A stretch of DNA of 13,425 bases. Source: Flavobacterium sp. GTDB lineage: Bacteria; Bacteroidota; Bacteroidia; Flavobacteriales; Flavobacteriaceae. A program made the position numbers and the translations under genes. The stretch lies in contig JAAURU010000047.1 of the NCBI GenBank assembly GCA_012032075.1, positions 1 through 13,425 on the forward strand, given 5' to 3'. Under the pieces are notes generated by a model. It was not told the DNA's origin. It saw only the letters and a list, made by a program, of their open reading frames with translations, and made no database searches. Positions 1-8,120 of this stretch are shown here, piece by piece. Position 1 is the stretch's first letter; every line of letters begins with the position of its first letter.

Positions 1-131
1 TATACAGCGGTTACAAGTAATGGCTAGTTCAGTAATTTCCCGAAAATTCTCCGAATTTTCTAAAATAAGTTTATATTTGTTATGGCTTGGTGCTGGTTCA
101 CGCCACTACTTGTAGCCACAAAACGTTAGCA
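1..131 (+). repeat. Hairpin H1, attC-like site opening unit A (left end cut by window)
   Basis: Imperfect inverted repeat. The left arm at 7-24 (GCGG then TTACAAGTAATGGC) pairs with the right arm at 102-119 (GCCACTACTTGTAGCCAC). The right core GTTAGCA is at 125-131 and is preceded by AAAAC. The left core would be GCTAAC or similar, but here only 'TATAC' is seen before AGCGG, so the left end is altered or cut by the window edge. The central part (about 25-101) contains TATATTTG at 72-79, a match to the Bacteroidota -7 box without a -33 partner. The site belongs to the same family as the hairpins at 4726, 7942, 10812, 11890 and 12985. Confidence 0.75.
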
Positions 132-138
132 CTCACCC
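125..138 (+). repeat. Opening end of unit A, complementary to 4718-4732
   Basis: GTTAGCACTCACCC at the start of unit A is complementary to GGGCGAAGTGCTAAC at its end (4718-4732). The first nine bases pair perfectly (GTTAGCACT/AGTGCTAAC), and the CACCC/GGGCG part pairs loosely. The two ends are 4.6 kb apart, with a whole restriction-modification cluster between them. Confidence 0.7.
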
Positions 139-199
139 TAAAACCGACACGACCGACAATAAACGAACAGAAAAATGATAGACAAAATGCCAACGCTTC

Positions 200-264
200 G
201 CAAAATTAAAAGAGGTGTTTTGCCAACGCAATTGCCGACACAAAAACACCACATTTAATTTTGC
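200..264 (+). repeat. Leader hairpin of unit A (second repeat family, copy 1)
   Basis: GCAAAATTAAA (200-210) pairs with TTTAATTTTGC (254-264), and inside it GGTGTTTTG pairs with CAAAAACACC. Flanking bases are AAAATGCCAACGC upstream and CCAACCGCACC downstream. Related hairpins with the same style of flank lie at 4596-4661 and 4883-4929. The stem lies upstream of the promoter, so it is unlikely to be a leader of the downstream transcript. It could terminate incoming transcription or be a short mobile palindrome. Confidence 0.6.
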
Positions 265-315
265 CCAACCGCACCCAAGCCCACCCACCACCCTGACAAA
301 AATTTCATCTAAAAC

Positions 316-346
316 TTTGACATCAGAAACAAAATAACTAAATTTG
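316..346 (+). promoter_or_regulatory. Bacteroidota-type promoter of the unit A restriction genes
   Basis: TTTG at 316-319 and TAAATTTG at 339-346 are separated by 19 nt. This matches the Bacteroidota primary sigma factor consensus (TTTG at -33, TAnnTTTG at -7). The predicted transcript start is near 353, which leaves a short leader before the ATG at 371. Confidence 0.75.
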
Positions 347-360
347 CCAAAATTTGGCAA
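344..360. promoter_or_regulatory. Palindromic operator overlapping the -7 box and transcript start
   Basis: TTGCCAAAATTTGGCAA is a perfect palindrome with 8-bp arms around a central A. It overlaps the end of the -7 box and the expected start of transcription, 10 bp before the ATG of an HTH-methyltransferase gene. The position fits binding by that HTH domain and autorepression, as known for controller proteins and for methyltransferases with N-terminal HTH domains. Binding itself is inferred. Confidence 0.65.
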
Positions 361-370
361 CTTAATTATT

Positions 371-1614
371 ATGCAAACAATCGGAACAACATTTAAAAAC
401 ATACGAGAGGAACGCAACCTTCTTTTAGAAGACTTAACCAAAAAAACAGGTATAAGTAAAGCGGTATTAAGTCGTATTGAAATGGTAAACGACTGCCAAC
501 TAGAGAACAGGTAAACCAACTTTGTAAATATTATAAGGCTGAAAAAAATGAAATAATTGTTCAATGGCTTAGCGACAAACTCGTTTATGAAGTTCAAGAC
601 GAAGATTTCGCATTAGAAGCAATGCAAGTAGCGGAAGAAAAAATTAAATACGGAACAAACGGAAATGGTCAATCGAATAATTTTGTTTTATCTCTGAACG
701 GACAGAAACAAAAGAGAAAAATTGACGACTTTATAAATAAAGTTGTTCAAGGCGATTGCTTAGAAGTTATGCAATCAATTCCTGATAAATCGGTAAATAT
801 GATTCTATGCGATTTGCCCTATGGCACAACGCAAAATAAGTGGGATTCAGTTATTGATTTGCAGAAACTTTGGGCAGAATACGAAAGAATAATTAAAGAT
901 GATGGAGCGATTGTTTTGACTTCGCAAGGTATTTTTACTGCAAAATTGATTTTAAGCAATGAGAAATTATTTAAGTACAAAATCACTTGGATAAAATCTA
1001 AATCAACCAACTTTCTAAACGCTAAAAAACAACCACTTCGTAAACACGAGGATATTTGTGTTTTTTACAAAAAGCAACCAACCTACAATCCTCAAATGAC
1101 AGAGGGAGAAGCCTACGACAAAGGAATTCGCAAAGACCAATATACAGGCAGTTACGGAGATTTTAAACCTAAACACGTAAAAAGTAATGGAGAACGCTAT
1201 CCTAATGATATAGTATTTTATGAGGAGCAAAATATAGACGACTTTGTTTATATAAAGACGGCTGAATCTGAAGGAACTGTTTATCATCCGACACAAAAAC
1301 CAATTGAATTAGGACGTTATTTAATAAAAACTTTTACCAATCCAGGCGACATTGTTTTAGACAATGCTTGTGGAAGCGGTAGTTTTTTACTTTCTGCAAT
1401 TTTAGAAAATCGCCAATTTATAGGAATTGAGAAAATTAGACCTATTTTAATAGATGAAATTCTAAGGGCGTTACCCGCTTCTGCCAACGCTCAAAAACAA
1501 CGCTCAAGCGGGTCGGGCTTTCCGTTTCAATCTTTTTGTGCCAACCACCAAGAAGCAACCGCAACAAAAAGGATTTCCACTTCAATCCCTAACGCAATCG
1601 CAACAATAAAATAA
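371..1614 (+). CDS. HTH (XRE-type) regulator fused to beta-class N6-adenine DNA methyltransferase; one frameshift, C-terminus replaced by a repeat
   Basis: The start at ATG 371 follows a good promoter. The first part reads as an XRE-type HTH (MQTIGTTFKNIREERN.., then ISKAVLSRIE). At about 480-482 the frame breaks: one A is missing in a short A run. After correction it reads NGKRLPTREQVNQL and runs on without a stop into the methyltransferase reading frame, whose first internal Met is at 622. The catalytic motif DLPY is at residues 64-67 counted from that Met, HPTQKP at 222-227, and the SAM-binding DNACGSGSF at 247-255. This order (IV before I) is the beta class, and DxPY indicates N6-adenine. 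The final helix normally following FIGIEK is missing: from about residue 282 the protein is encoded by the palindromic repeat at 1466-1595. It is the modification arm of unit A and probably represses its own promoter. The fusion could be secondary, since separate HTH and methyltransferase genes are common. Activity after loss of the tail is uncertain. Confidence 0.8.
1466..1595 (-). repeat. Bacteroidota palindromic repeat, copy R1 (inverted relative to R2)
   Basis: It starts GGGCGTTACCC and ends CAATCCCTAACGC. Inner stems are CCCGCTT/AAGCGGG and ATCTTTTTGT/ACAAAAAGGAT. Its reverse complement (GCGTTAGGGATTGAAG.., AAAGCCCGACCC.., AACGCCC) matches the element at 2804-2886. The repeat supplies the last roughly 45 codons of the methyltransferase frame. 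I recognise this type of palindrome from flavobacterial genomes but know no settled name for it. Confidence 0.75.
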
Positions 1615-1619
1615 TACTT

Positions 1620-2607
1620 ATGGCAGAAAACTTAACATATCTTGAAATAGCTTACAAAATATTAAGCGAAGAACCGAAACTAAGACAAATCCACTATCGT
1701 GATTTAGCAAAGAAGGCATTTGATTTAGAACTTATTGAAAGTGATGATTTAATAGTTGCAGGCAATATCTCTTCAGCTATAAATGGCGATATTCGAAAAG
1801 CAAAATCACAAGGAACAGAAACTAAGTTTATTTCTTATGGCAAAGGACTTTACGGATTAACAGAACACGAACCAAAAGGGATTTTTGCAGATATTAGGAG
1901 TAAAAATCAAGAAGTAAAAAAACAACTTTTAGAAGCTTTACACGCAATGAATCCTTCAAAATTTGAAGAATTAGTTGGCGAAGTTTTGAGAAACCTGAAT
2001 TTTGAAAACGTTCAAATTACAGGAAAAACAGGTGATGGTGGCATTGATGTAACAGGTGAGTTAGTTGTTGCAGGTGTCATACGTAATAGTGTTTGTGTTC
2101 AAGTAAAACGTTGGAGAAATAATGTTCAAAGAGGAAGTGTTTCTGAATTGAGAGGAAGTTTAAGACCGCACCAAACAGGGCTATTTATAACAACTTCCGA
2201 TTTTCAAGGCAATCTATAGAAGAAGCAACAGACCCATATAAAGCACCTATTTCATTAATGAATGGTATTGAATTGGTTGATTTACTTTGCGAATTTGGTA
2301 TAGGTGTAATTTCCGAAAGAGCTGTAATCTACGAAGTAGATAAAGATGAATTGAATTTTGATTTCCACAACCAGTTGACATTAATGAAAAAGGAATTGAA
2401 ATTTTTGTGAATTACAAAAACCACAAACATTATGCAATTTACTTTTCACCAACTAAAATTGTTTATGAAGATGAAGTATATAAATCACCTTCAGCAGCAG
2501 GAACAAAAGTTCAAAATGGCTTACCTGTAAATGGTTGGAAGTTTTGGAAATTTACGGACGAAAAAACAGGTAAAATTCATCCACTAGAAAGACTAAGAAA
2601 CAAATGA
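1620..2607 (+). CDS. Mrr-like restriction endonuclease with HARE-HTH and RAMA domains; two frameshifts
   Basis: DNA-cleaving subunit of unit A. The start ATG 1620 is 5 bp after the methyltransferase stop. Residues 1-80 form a HARE-HTH winged-helix domain (LTYLEIAYKILSEE.., GKGLYGLTEHEP). Residues about 109-200 are an Mrr-type PD-(D/E)XK catalytic domain with FEELVG (E117), GDGGIDVTG (D143) and VCVQVK (Q161, K163). The frame then breaks at about 2201-2204 (TTTT where TTTTT is expected, giving TTSDFSRQSIEEA) and again at 2362-2364 (TTT where TTTT is expected, giving FDFPQPVDINEKGIEIF). The last part, around YKSPSAAGTKV..VNGWKFWKF, looks like a RAMA domain, a family linked to restriction enzymes and adenine methylation. 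The corrected length is about 329 residues. A RAMA reader domain allows cleavage tied to methylation state, so a modification-dependent role is as possible as a classical type II one. Confidence 0.8.
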
Positions 2608-2816
2608 GATACGGGATTTACGACATTGAAAAAGTTGAGAAAAGTGAAGCGATTGTAAAATGCACTAATTGTGATAATTTCTTTTATGAAGAAATATCTG
2701 ATGAACGAAACAATAATGGGTTAGAGATAATTTGTGAAAATGACGAGTTTTTTAGAGGATGTCCAGTTTGCAAAACGGATAACTATCTAGCTGATGTGGA
2801 GTTGCGTGAGGGATAG
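2604..2816 (+). CDS. Small zinc-ribbon protein, C-terminus ends inside repeat R2
   Basis: A 70-residue protein overlapping the endonuclease stop by four bases (ATGA), so the two are probably translationally coupled. It has two cysteine pairs, KCTNC (about residues 20-23) and CPVC (about 53-56), typical of a zinc ribbon, in an acidic sequence without membrane segments. Its last residues (LREG) and its stop codon lie inside the palindromic repeat at 2804-2886, so the original C-terminus may have been longer. The function is unknown. The overlap suggests that it assists or regulates the endonuclease, which is inference only. Confidence 0.65.
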   Translation: MRYGIYDIEKVEKSEAIVKCTNCDNFFYEEISDERNNNGLEIICENDEFFRGCPVCKTDNYLADVELREG

Positions 2817-2886
2817 AAGCGTAAATCCTTTTGTGAGGTACGAGCAAAAGATTGAAGCGGATAGCCTGACCCGAAGGGACACGCCC
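2804..2886 (+). repeat. Bacteroidota palindromic repeat, copy R2
   Basis: It begins GCGTGAGGGATAGAAGCG and ends GACCCGAAGGGACACGCCC. It is the same family as the element at 1466-1595 but in the opposite orientation and without that copy's extra internal sequence. It carries the stop of the zinc-ribbon gene and runs straight into a methylase frame that has lost its N-terminal half. Confidence 0.75.
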
Positions 2887-4582
2887 ATAAGCCACCAACA
2901 AATTTTAAATCAAATTTGGGGTAACGATATATCTCACTTTCCCGCAACACTTTCAGTTATTAGTTTATACAAACAGAAAGTTGATGATACAGCAAACTTT
3001 CCGAGAATAATCCGAAAAGATTTTTTCTCAATTACGCCTAGTCAGACAATAGCAATTCCCGACAACAAAGACATTGATAAAATCAATCAAATTCCGATTC
3101 CGAAATTTGACGCTGTTATTTCAAATTTTCCTTTCATTCAGCAAGAGGATATTCCGAATGAAATTTTGAATACGCAGTTTGAAAGCGAGTTTGCGAAAAC
3201 GCAAACCGCATTTTTAAACGGTAGTAAATTTGACATCAATGGAAAAAGTGATTATTACATTTATTGCTTTTACAACTCATTGAAGTTTCTCAAAGACAAT
3301 GGTACTTTATCAGCAATTACATCAAACGCTTGGTTAGGCAAGAATTATGGCTTACAGTTCAAGAAATTCCTATTGGATAATTTTCAAATCAAATACATTG
3401 TAAAAAGCAATGCCGAGCATTGGTTCAAAGATTCAAAAGTAAGTACCATTTTTATAACACTTGAAAAAGGAACAAGCAAAGAACCAACGAAATTTATCAC
3501 AGTAAACGAGAAGTTGGAAACTCTTTTTAAAGACAAAACATTACAACAGTTTGAAGATTTCTATACAGAAGTTGATAATTGCAACAATTCCAAAAACACA
3601 AATTGGAATGAGGATGAACAATTCAAAAATGTATTTCATAAAACTGACAAATCAATTACTGTTAGTATTGTTGAACAATCACATTTGTTAAAATCTCTTG
3701 CTTCACAAGAAAATTGGGCAACATATTTTGTTAGCCAGAATCCATTAGGAGTTTTTGAAAAGAAACTAATAAATCCTTTTCCAAGTATTTATGATACAGG
3801 CAGGGGAACCAGAACAGGTTGGGACGAAATGCACATTATCTCCAATGAGGAAAACAAGTCATTGAAAATTGAAAAAACTTTTTGTTACCTATTTTAAAAA
3901 CAAGTCAGGAACTGAAAACGATTGCTTACAGCAACAAATCGGAATACAATCTTTTTGTTTGCAACGAAGACGAAAAAACGTTGAAATCGAAGTTCCCAAA
4001 TGCTTACAAACACATCAAAAAGTTTGAAACAACTACAAACAAAACAGGAATTGCATTACCTGAAGTTTTGAAAACAAGAAAACCGTTTTGGTATTCGCTT
4101 GCACCTGAACAATCTGCAAACATTTTCATTTCCATAAACCCAAGCCAACGATTATTTTTTTCGTTCAGCAATTCGCCATTGTATCTCAATCAAAGATTGG
4201 TTGCAATTCGTGTAAAGAAAAAAAACATTGAAATTGTCTCGGCTTTGCTCAACTCAATAGTTTCGCTTTTGATTGTTGAATTAAATGGTGTTTCAAGAAA
4301 CTTGGGAGCATTGGATTTGAACGCTGACTTTTTCAAAACAAAAATGAAAATTTTTGACCCAAGTTTGCTAACTGATAAACAAAAGGAAAACATACTCAAG
4401 AAATTTGAAACAGTTAATAAACGACAAATTCAGGATTACGAAAATGAATACAAACAAAAGATAGGATAGCTTTCGATGAAGAAATATTAAAATCTTATGG
4501 CTTTAAGACAGATACTCTTCCTCAGTTGTATTCTATTTTAACTGAAACAATCAATAACCGAGTAGAAATGAAAAATAGATAA
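2887..4582 (+). pseudogene. N6-adenine DNA methylase fragment (Eco57I/type I-like), N-terminus lost, two frameshifts
   Basis: The open frame technically begins at 2794, but its first 30 codons are repeat R2. Recognisable protein starts near ISHQQILNQIWGNDISHFPA. The motif IV variant SNFPF is at about residues 110-114, followed by SDYYIYCFYNSLKFLKDNG and the ITSNAWLG strand, as in large N6 methylases. SAM-binding motif I, which precedes this part in the family, is absent, so the gene is truncated and probably inactive alone. Frame breaks occur at 3872-3877 (six A, seven expected) and 4456-4459 (AAAA, five expected). With both corrected, the frame continues through YSLAPEQSANIFISI, VSRNLGALDLNADFF (the target-recognition part) and DRIAFDEEILKSYGF to the stop at 4580-4582. 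It is probably a leftover of an older restriction system next to a repeat-mediated junction. Confidence 0.7.
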
Positions 4583-4595
4583 AATGCCAACGCTT

Positions 4596-4661
4596 TTGGA
4601 GGCACATTTGCATTTTTTCCAACCGCACAAAGCAAAGCGTAAAATGCAAAAGAGCCACCAA
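4596..4661 (+). repeat. Hairpin of the second repeat family, copy 2, at the end of unit A
   Basis: The 21-base left arm at 4596-4616 (TTGGAGGC..TTGCATTTT) pairs with 4641-4661 (AAAATGCAAAAG..CCACCAA) around a 24-nt loop. The copy starts with AAAATGCCAACGC directly after the methylase stop, as in the copy at 200-264. Without a U tract it is not a classic terminator, but it is well placed to protect or end the transcript. Confidence 0.6.
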
Positions 4662-4725
4662 GCCAACGCACCAAAGACATACACGTAATGACAACGAACA
4701 AACACGACAGAAAAGAAGGGCGAAG

Positions 4726-4857
4726 TGCTAACAGCGGTTTTGCAAAAAAGCGGGTTCAGTGGTTAATTGAACTTTCTACCTCGCAACAACTTTTGTGGTA
4801 TGTTGACAGTTTTGTACTCCGAAATCCGCTTCTTCGCAAAGCCTCAAAACGTAAGCA
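4726..4857 (+). repeat. Hairpin H2, attC-like site between units A and B
   Basis: The left core TGCTAAC (4726-4732) is followed by AGCGGTTTTGCAAAAAAGCGGG. The right arm CCGCTTCTTCGCAAAGCC is followed by TCAAAAC and the core GTAAGCA (4851-4857). The inner stem pairs well, with TTTTGC against GCAAAG and AAGCGG against CCGCTT. The outer cores GCTAAC and GTAAGC do not pair perfectly with each other, but each pairs perfectly with the other end of its own unit. Confidence 0.8.
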
Positions 4858-4882
4858 AGCTGAAAAAAAGCCACCACACGGT

Positions 4883-4929
4883 CAAGCACATTTCATTTTG
4901 CTCGTGCCTCACAAAATAAAAAGAGCTTG
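4883..4929 (+). repeat. Hairpin of the second repeat family, copy 3, at the start of unit B
   Basis: CAAGCACATTTCATTTTG (4883-4900) pairs with CAAAATAAAAAGAGCTTG (4912-4929). It is followed by CACCGCCACCC, similar to the CACCC-rich flank of the copy at 200-264. As in unit A, it lies upstream of the HTH-led restriction genes. Confidence 0.55.
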
Positions 4930-4982
4930 CCCTTTCCCACCGCCACCCATAAATAAAATGATTTAAGTTTGGAATATTTCCA

Positions 4983-4990
4983 TATATTTG
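4983..4990 (+). promoter_or_regulatory. Probable -7 promoter box of unit B controller gene
   Basis: TATATTTG fits TAnnTTTG and sits 39 bp before the ATG at 5029. No clean TTTG is found 19 nt upstream, so the -33 element is weak. A short dyad, GGAA-TAT-TTCC (4971-4981), overlaps the promoter and might bind the controller protein. Confidence 0.4.
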
Positions 4991-5028
4991 CTAAATATCA
5001 GCAAGATTAAAGGTAGCAAGATAGAATA

Positions 5029-5351
5029 ATGGCAACATTCGGAGAATTTTTAAGGTCAGAAAGAGATAGAAAGGGATTAAATCAAAGTGATTTTGGTCAA
5101 GAAGTTGGAGTCATAATGACGGACATAAGCAAAATAGAGAACGGACATAAAAAATTTCCTTATGCTAATCTTCAAAGACTTGCGGACTTTTTAAAAAAAG
5201 ATATTGAAGAATTAAAAACTTATACGTTGCGGACATTTTAGTTGACGAAGTGCATAAATATAATTTTTCGGATTCAGTTTTTTCAGTTGCAGAATCCCAA
5301 TCAAAATATTTAAGAAACAAGAATGTAAAACAAGGTACATTAGGATTGTAA
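5029..5351 (+). CDS. XRE-family HTH controller protein of unit B; one frameshift
   Basis: The N-terminal 65 residues are a Cro/CI-type HTH (FGEFLRSERDRKGLNQSDFGQ.., then MTDISKIENGHKKFP). The frame breaks near 5216-5221, where one base appears to be missing in 'ACTTATACG'. In the -1 frame the protein continues YVADILVDEVHKYNFSDSV and SVAESQSKYLRNK to the stop at 5349-5351. The corrected length is about 107 residues, normal for such controllers. The next gene starts one base after the stop, so the two are co-transcribed. Probable role: timing expression of the restriction enzyme after entry into a new cell, possibly by autorepression. Confidence 0.75.
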
Positions 5352-5352
5352 A

Positions 5353-7816
5353 ATGGCGAAAAAAAGAAAAAACGAATCTAAAGTTGATATTGACCTATTC
5401 AACTATTTGTCAAATACTAAGAAGTATTATAATTCTTGGGAGACAAAAAAAACGTCCAATTCATATATTCAGACAGTTTTAGATACTTCTAGTAAAAGCG
5501 GAACAGGATTTCGTGGAGAACCTGATTTGATTTATGTAAATGAAAATAAGAAAATATTAATTCTTGTTGAAAATAAAGATTCGATTGGAGACCACGAATC
5601 GAAAAAAAGAAATAAACCTAAAGATTTCGCTGTAGACGGAGCAATTCATTATACTTCATTTTTCTAGAAGAAAACCTTGATAATATAAACTCTTCTTTAA
5701 AGAAACATTTTAAAGATTGGTCAATAATCGGAATTGCATTTTCAGGCGACATAAATGATGAATACAATCATTTAGTTACAACATTTATAATTTCCGAAAA
5801 TGAACTAAAAGATATTGAGACTAAAGAAATTCTTGATGAAGAGGATTATTTAGCTTTTTTGAGAATATTGATATTGAAAGTATTTCGAAGAATATTTCGA
5901 AATCCTCTAGTGAAATAAACCGAATTCTTAGAACATTAGATTCCCAAAAGAGACCAATACTTTTAAGTGCACTGATGATTTGTCTTTATGACAAAGATAA
6001 TGTTGCGAATGACTTTAAAAGAAGTTACAGCAATTGGTCAACCGCAAATATTATTAGAAATATTCCAACAACTATACTTGATATTCTTACTAATGAAAGT
6101 ATAGATACTGATAAAATAAATATTCTTATAAATGAACTTGCATTTATAACAACTGATAACGATTTAAATTCTTCTGATATCTTGAAAGATATCCTTAAAG
6201 AGCTAGAAAACAATGTAATTCCATTATTCAACAAAAAAACCAACTATGATATAATTGGTAAATTTTACGAAGAATTTTTGAGATATGCAGGTGTTGCTAA
6301 TGTTAAGAAAGGAATAGTTTTAACACCTAGTCATATCACACAATTGTATACGGAACTCGTTGATTTTCGTACAAATGATGTGATTTTTGATACTTGTTGT
6401 GGAACAGGAGCATTTCTCATATCAGGAATGAATAAATTGGTTAAAGAAATTGAAAACTCTAACCTAACTAATAAAAGAGAACGAATTGAAACCTTAAAGC
6501 AGAACCAATTAGTTGGCTTTGAAAATAGCAGTACAATGTATTCTCTTGCAATTTCGAATATGTTATTTAGAGGAGATGGTAAGTCTAGAATTTATCACGT
6601 TGATGCATTTTCTGAAAAAGCCACAGATGTACTGATAAATTTAAGACAAGAAGGAATTACACCTACAATTGGTTTCATTAATCCGCCATACGGAGGAAAA
6701 GATAATAATACAAACCCAACTAAAAAAGAGATTCAATTTCTTGAATCCCTATTAGATAATGTCAGTCGTTTTGGAGTAATTATAGCACCTCTTTCTACTT
6801 ATTTTAAAGATGATGTTATAAGGAATAGAATTCTGTCGAAACATACCTTAAAATACGTTATCAATATGCCAGGGGAATTGTTTCAACCAAATGCTGCAAC
6901 GCATACTGCTGTTGCAGTTTTCGAAACTAACTTTCCTCATAATAATAAAGAGGTTGTATTCTACAATTTAGAGGATGACGGATTTATTCTTTCTAAGAAC
7001 AGAGGAAGAACGGATGTTCTTAATAAATGGAATCCAATAAAAAAGGAAGTTCTCAATAAAATCGACAATGCTAAATCCCTTCAAGATAATTTAACTTTAG
7101 TTCAAACTAAAATATCTTCAAATGATGAATGGATAATTCAAGCCCATTCAAAAACAGATTACCACCATTTAAGTGAAAAATCCTTTGTAAAAAGTATTAA
7201 GCAATATTTGATATTTTCTTTAAAATTCAAGCTAAACCTACTTAATAAAGATATAGATGAAATTACTTTACTTGAACTTTTGGATGATAGCATCAAAAGA
7301 GAACCTGAAATTTTGAAGTCGTCATTAACATTTAAATTTGATACTTGGAAGGAATTTAATTTTTATGATGTATTTAAATTTCAAAGAGGTAAACGATTAA
7401 CCAAACTAGACCAAAATGATGGAGATATAGCATACATTTCTTCTACAAAAGAAAATAATGGAATTGACAATTACATATCACCACCTGATTATATGACGGT
7501 TTATAATAACGCTATGACAATTAATAATAGCGGAAGTGTTGGTTATGTGTTTTATCATAATTATGATTTTGTGGCTTCAGACCATTGTACCGTTATTTCA
7601 ATTCTTGACAAAAAGATTGAATTGAATGAATACATAGCCATATTCTTAAAACCAATTATTGAATCGATTAAACCCAAGTACAATTTTGCGAGAGAAATTA
7701 GTGATTACAGACTAAACAAAGAAAAGATTTCGTTGCCAGTAGACAAAAATGGAAAACCGAATTGGAAATATATGGAAGACTATATAAAGTCATTGCCTTA
7801 TTCATCTTCGTTATAA
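5353..7816 (+). CDS. Single-chain type IIG restriction-modification enzyme (nuclease + N6-methylase + specificity domain); two frameshifts
   Basis: One protein of about 821 residues once two single T losses are corrected (5659-5663, five T where six fit; 5855-5860, six T where seven fit). The domains are in type IIG order. First comes an N-terminal PD-(D/E)XK nuclease with GEPDLIY (about residues 55-61) and LVENKDS (E73, K75). Next is a helical linker (FYEEFLRYAG, VLTPSHITQLY). The gamma-class N6-adenine methylase follows, with DTCCGTGAFLISG (motif I) and INPPYGG (motif IV). Last is an HsdS-like target-recognition domain starting near FNFYDVFKFQRGKRLTKLD and ending before 7816. The protein cuts and methylates with one specificity unit, so unit B is a complete self-contained restriction system with its controller. 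The longest single uninterrupted piece begins at 5975 and would lack the nuclease. The recognition sequence cannot be read from the gene. Confidence 0.85.
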
Positions 7817-8120
7817 TCCCAACAGCAATGCTCAAGCACATTGCAATCCTCGTTCCTGCGGTTGCAAAGAGCTTTCACGCCAACGCTCACTTCTGAATAA
7901 ACAGAAAAACCTCGGAAAACCAAGCAGAACGGAGAAAGCCAGCTTACAACAATGTATAAAAATAATAGCGGTTTAATCGCTAAAATGAAAGTTAGTAAAT
8001 ATTAAAAAGGTCTGTGTTTAGCCGAAAAGTTAGTGCTTTAAAATCCGCTACTATTCTTATACTAGACCGTTGGCAGAAATGCCAAAAAACCTCAGAAAAT
8101 TAACAACTTAAATTTAAAAT
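7817..8120. other. 304-bp region without a gene, containing hairpin H3
   Basis: After the type IIG stop there is a small stem GCAATG/CATTGC (7825-7830, 7839-7844) that could end the transcript but has no U tract. Next comes a GC-richer stretch of unclear origin (about 7845-7937), hairpin H3, and a 45-bp leader to the gene at 8121. No TAnnTTTG promoter box was found in front of that gene. Confidence 0.6.
7942..8075 (+). repeat. Hairpin H3, attC-like site between units B and C
   Basis: The left core GCTTAC (7942-7947) is followed by AACAAT and the arm GTATAAAAATAATAGCGG (7954-7971). The right arm CCGCTACTATTCTTATAC (8045-8062) is followed by TAGACC and the core GTTGGCA (8069-8075). The arms match at 16 of 18 positions. 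The cores of this hairpin (GCTTAC and GTTGGC) do not match each other, but match the far ends of units B (GTAAGC) and C (GCCAAC) respectively. Confidence 0.8.

Larger units (their letters stand above)
4583..5028. other. 446-bp region without a credible gene
   Basis: It holds, in order, the stem-loop at 4596-4661, the closing end of unit A (4718-4732), hairpin H2 (4726-4857), a third stem-loop (4883-4929) and the leader of the unit B controller gene. An open frame at 4688-4966 runs across both hairpins and has a composition dictated by the repeats, so it is not annotated as a gene. Confidence 0.7.

Noticed and set aside
133..597. 154-codon open frame on the - strand
   Set aside because: It is antisense to the promoter, operator and HTH coding region of unit A, which have clear sense-strand signals.
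1015..1296. Minus-strand frame inside the methyltransferase gene (also 819-1010)
   Set aside because: Shadow of a well-supported methyltransferase; no start signals or protein-like motif.
4688..4966. 92-codon open frame on the + strand
   Set aside because: It runs across hairpin H2 and a second stem-loop; its composition comes from the repeats and it resembles no protein.
5975..7816. Separate N6 methylase gene starting at ATG 5975
   Set aside because: The upstream nuclease frame continues into it after two single-T corrections, giving the normal type IIG domain order, so it is treated as one gene.
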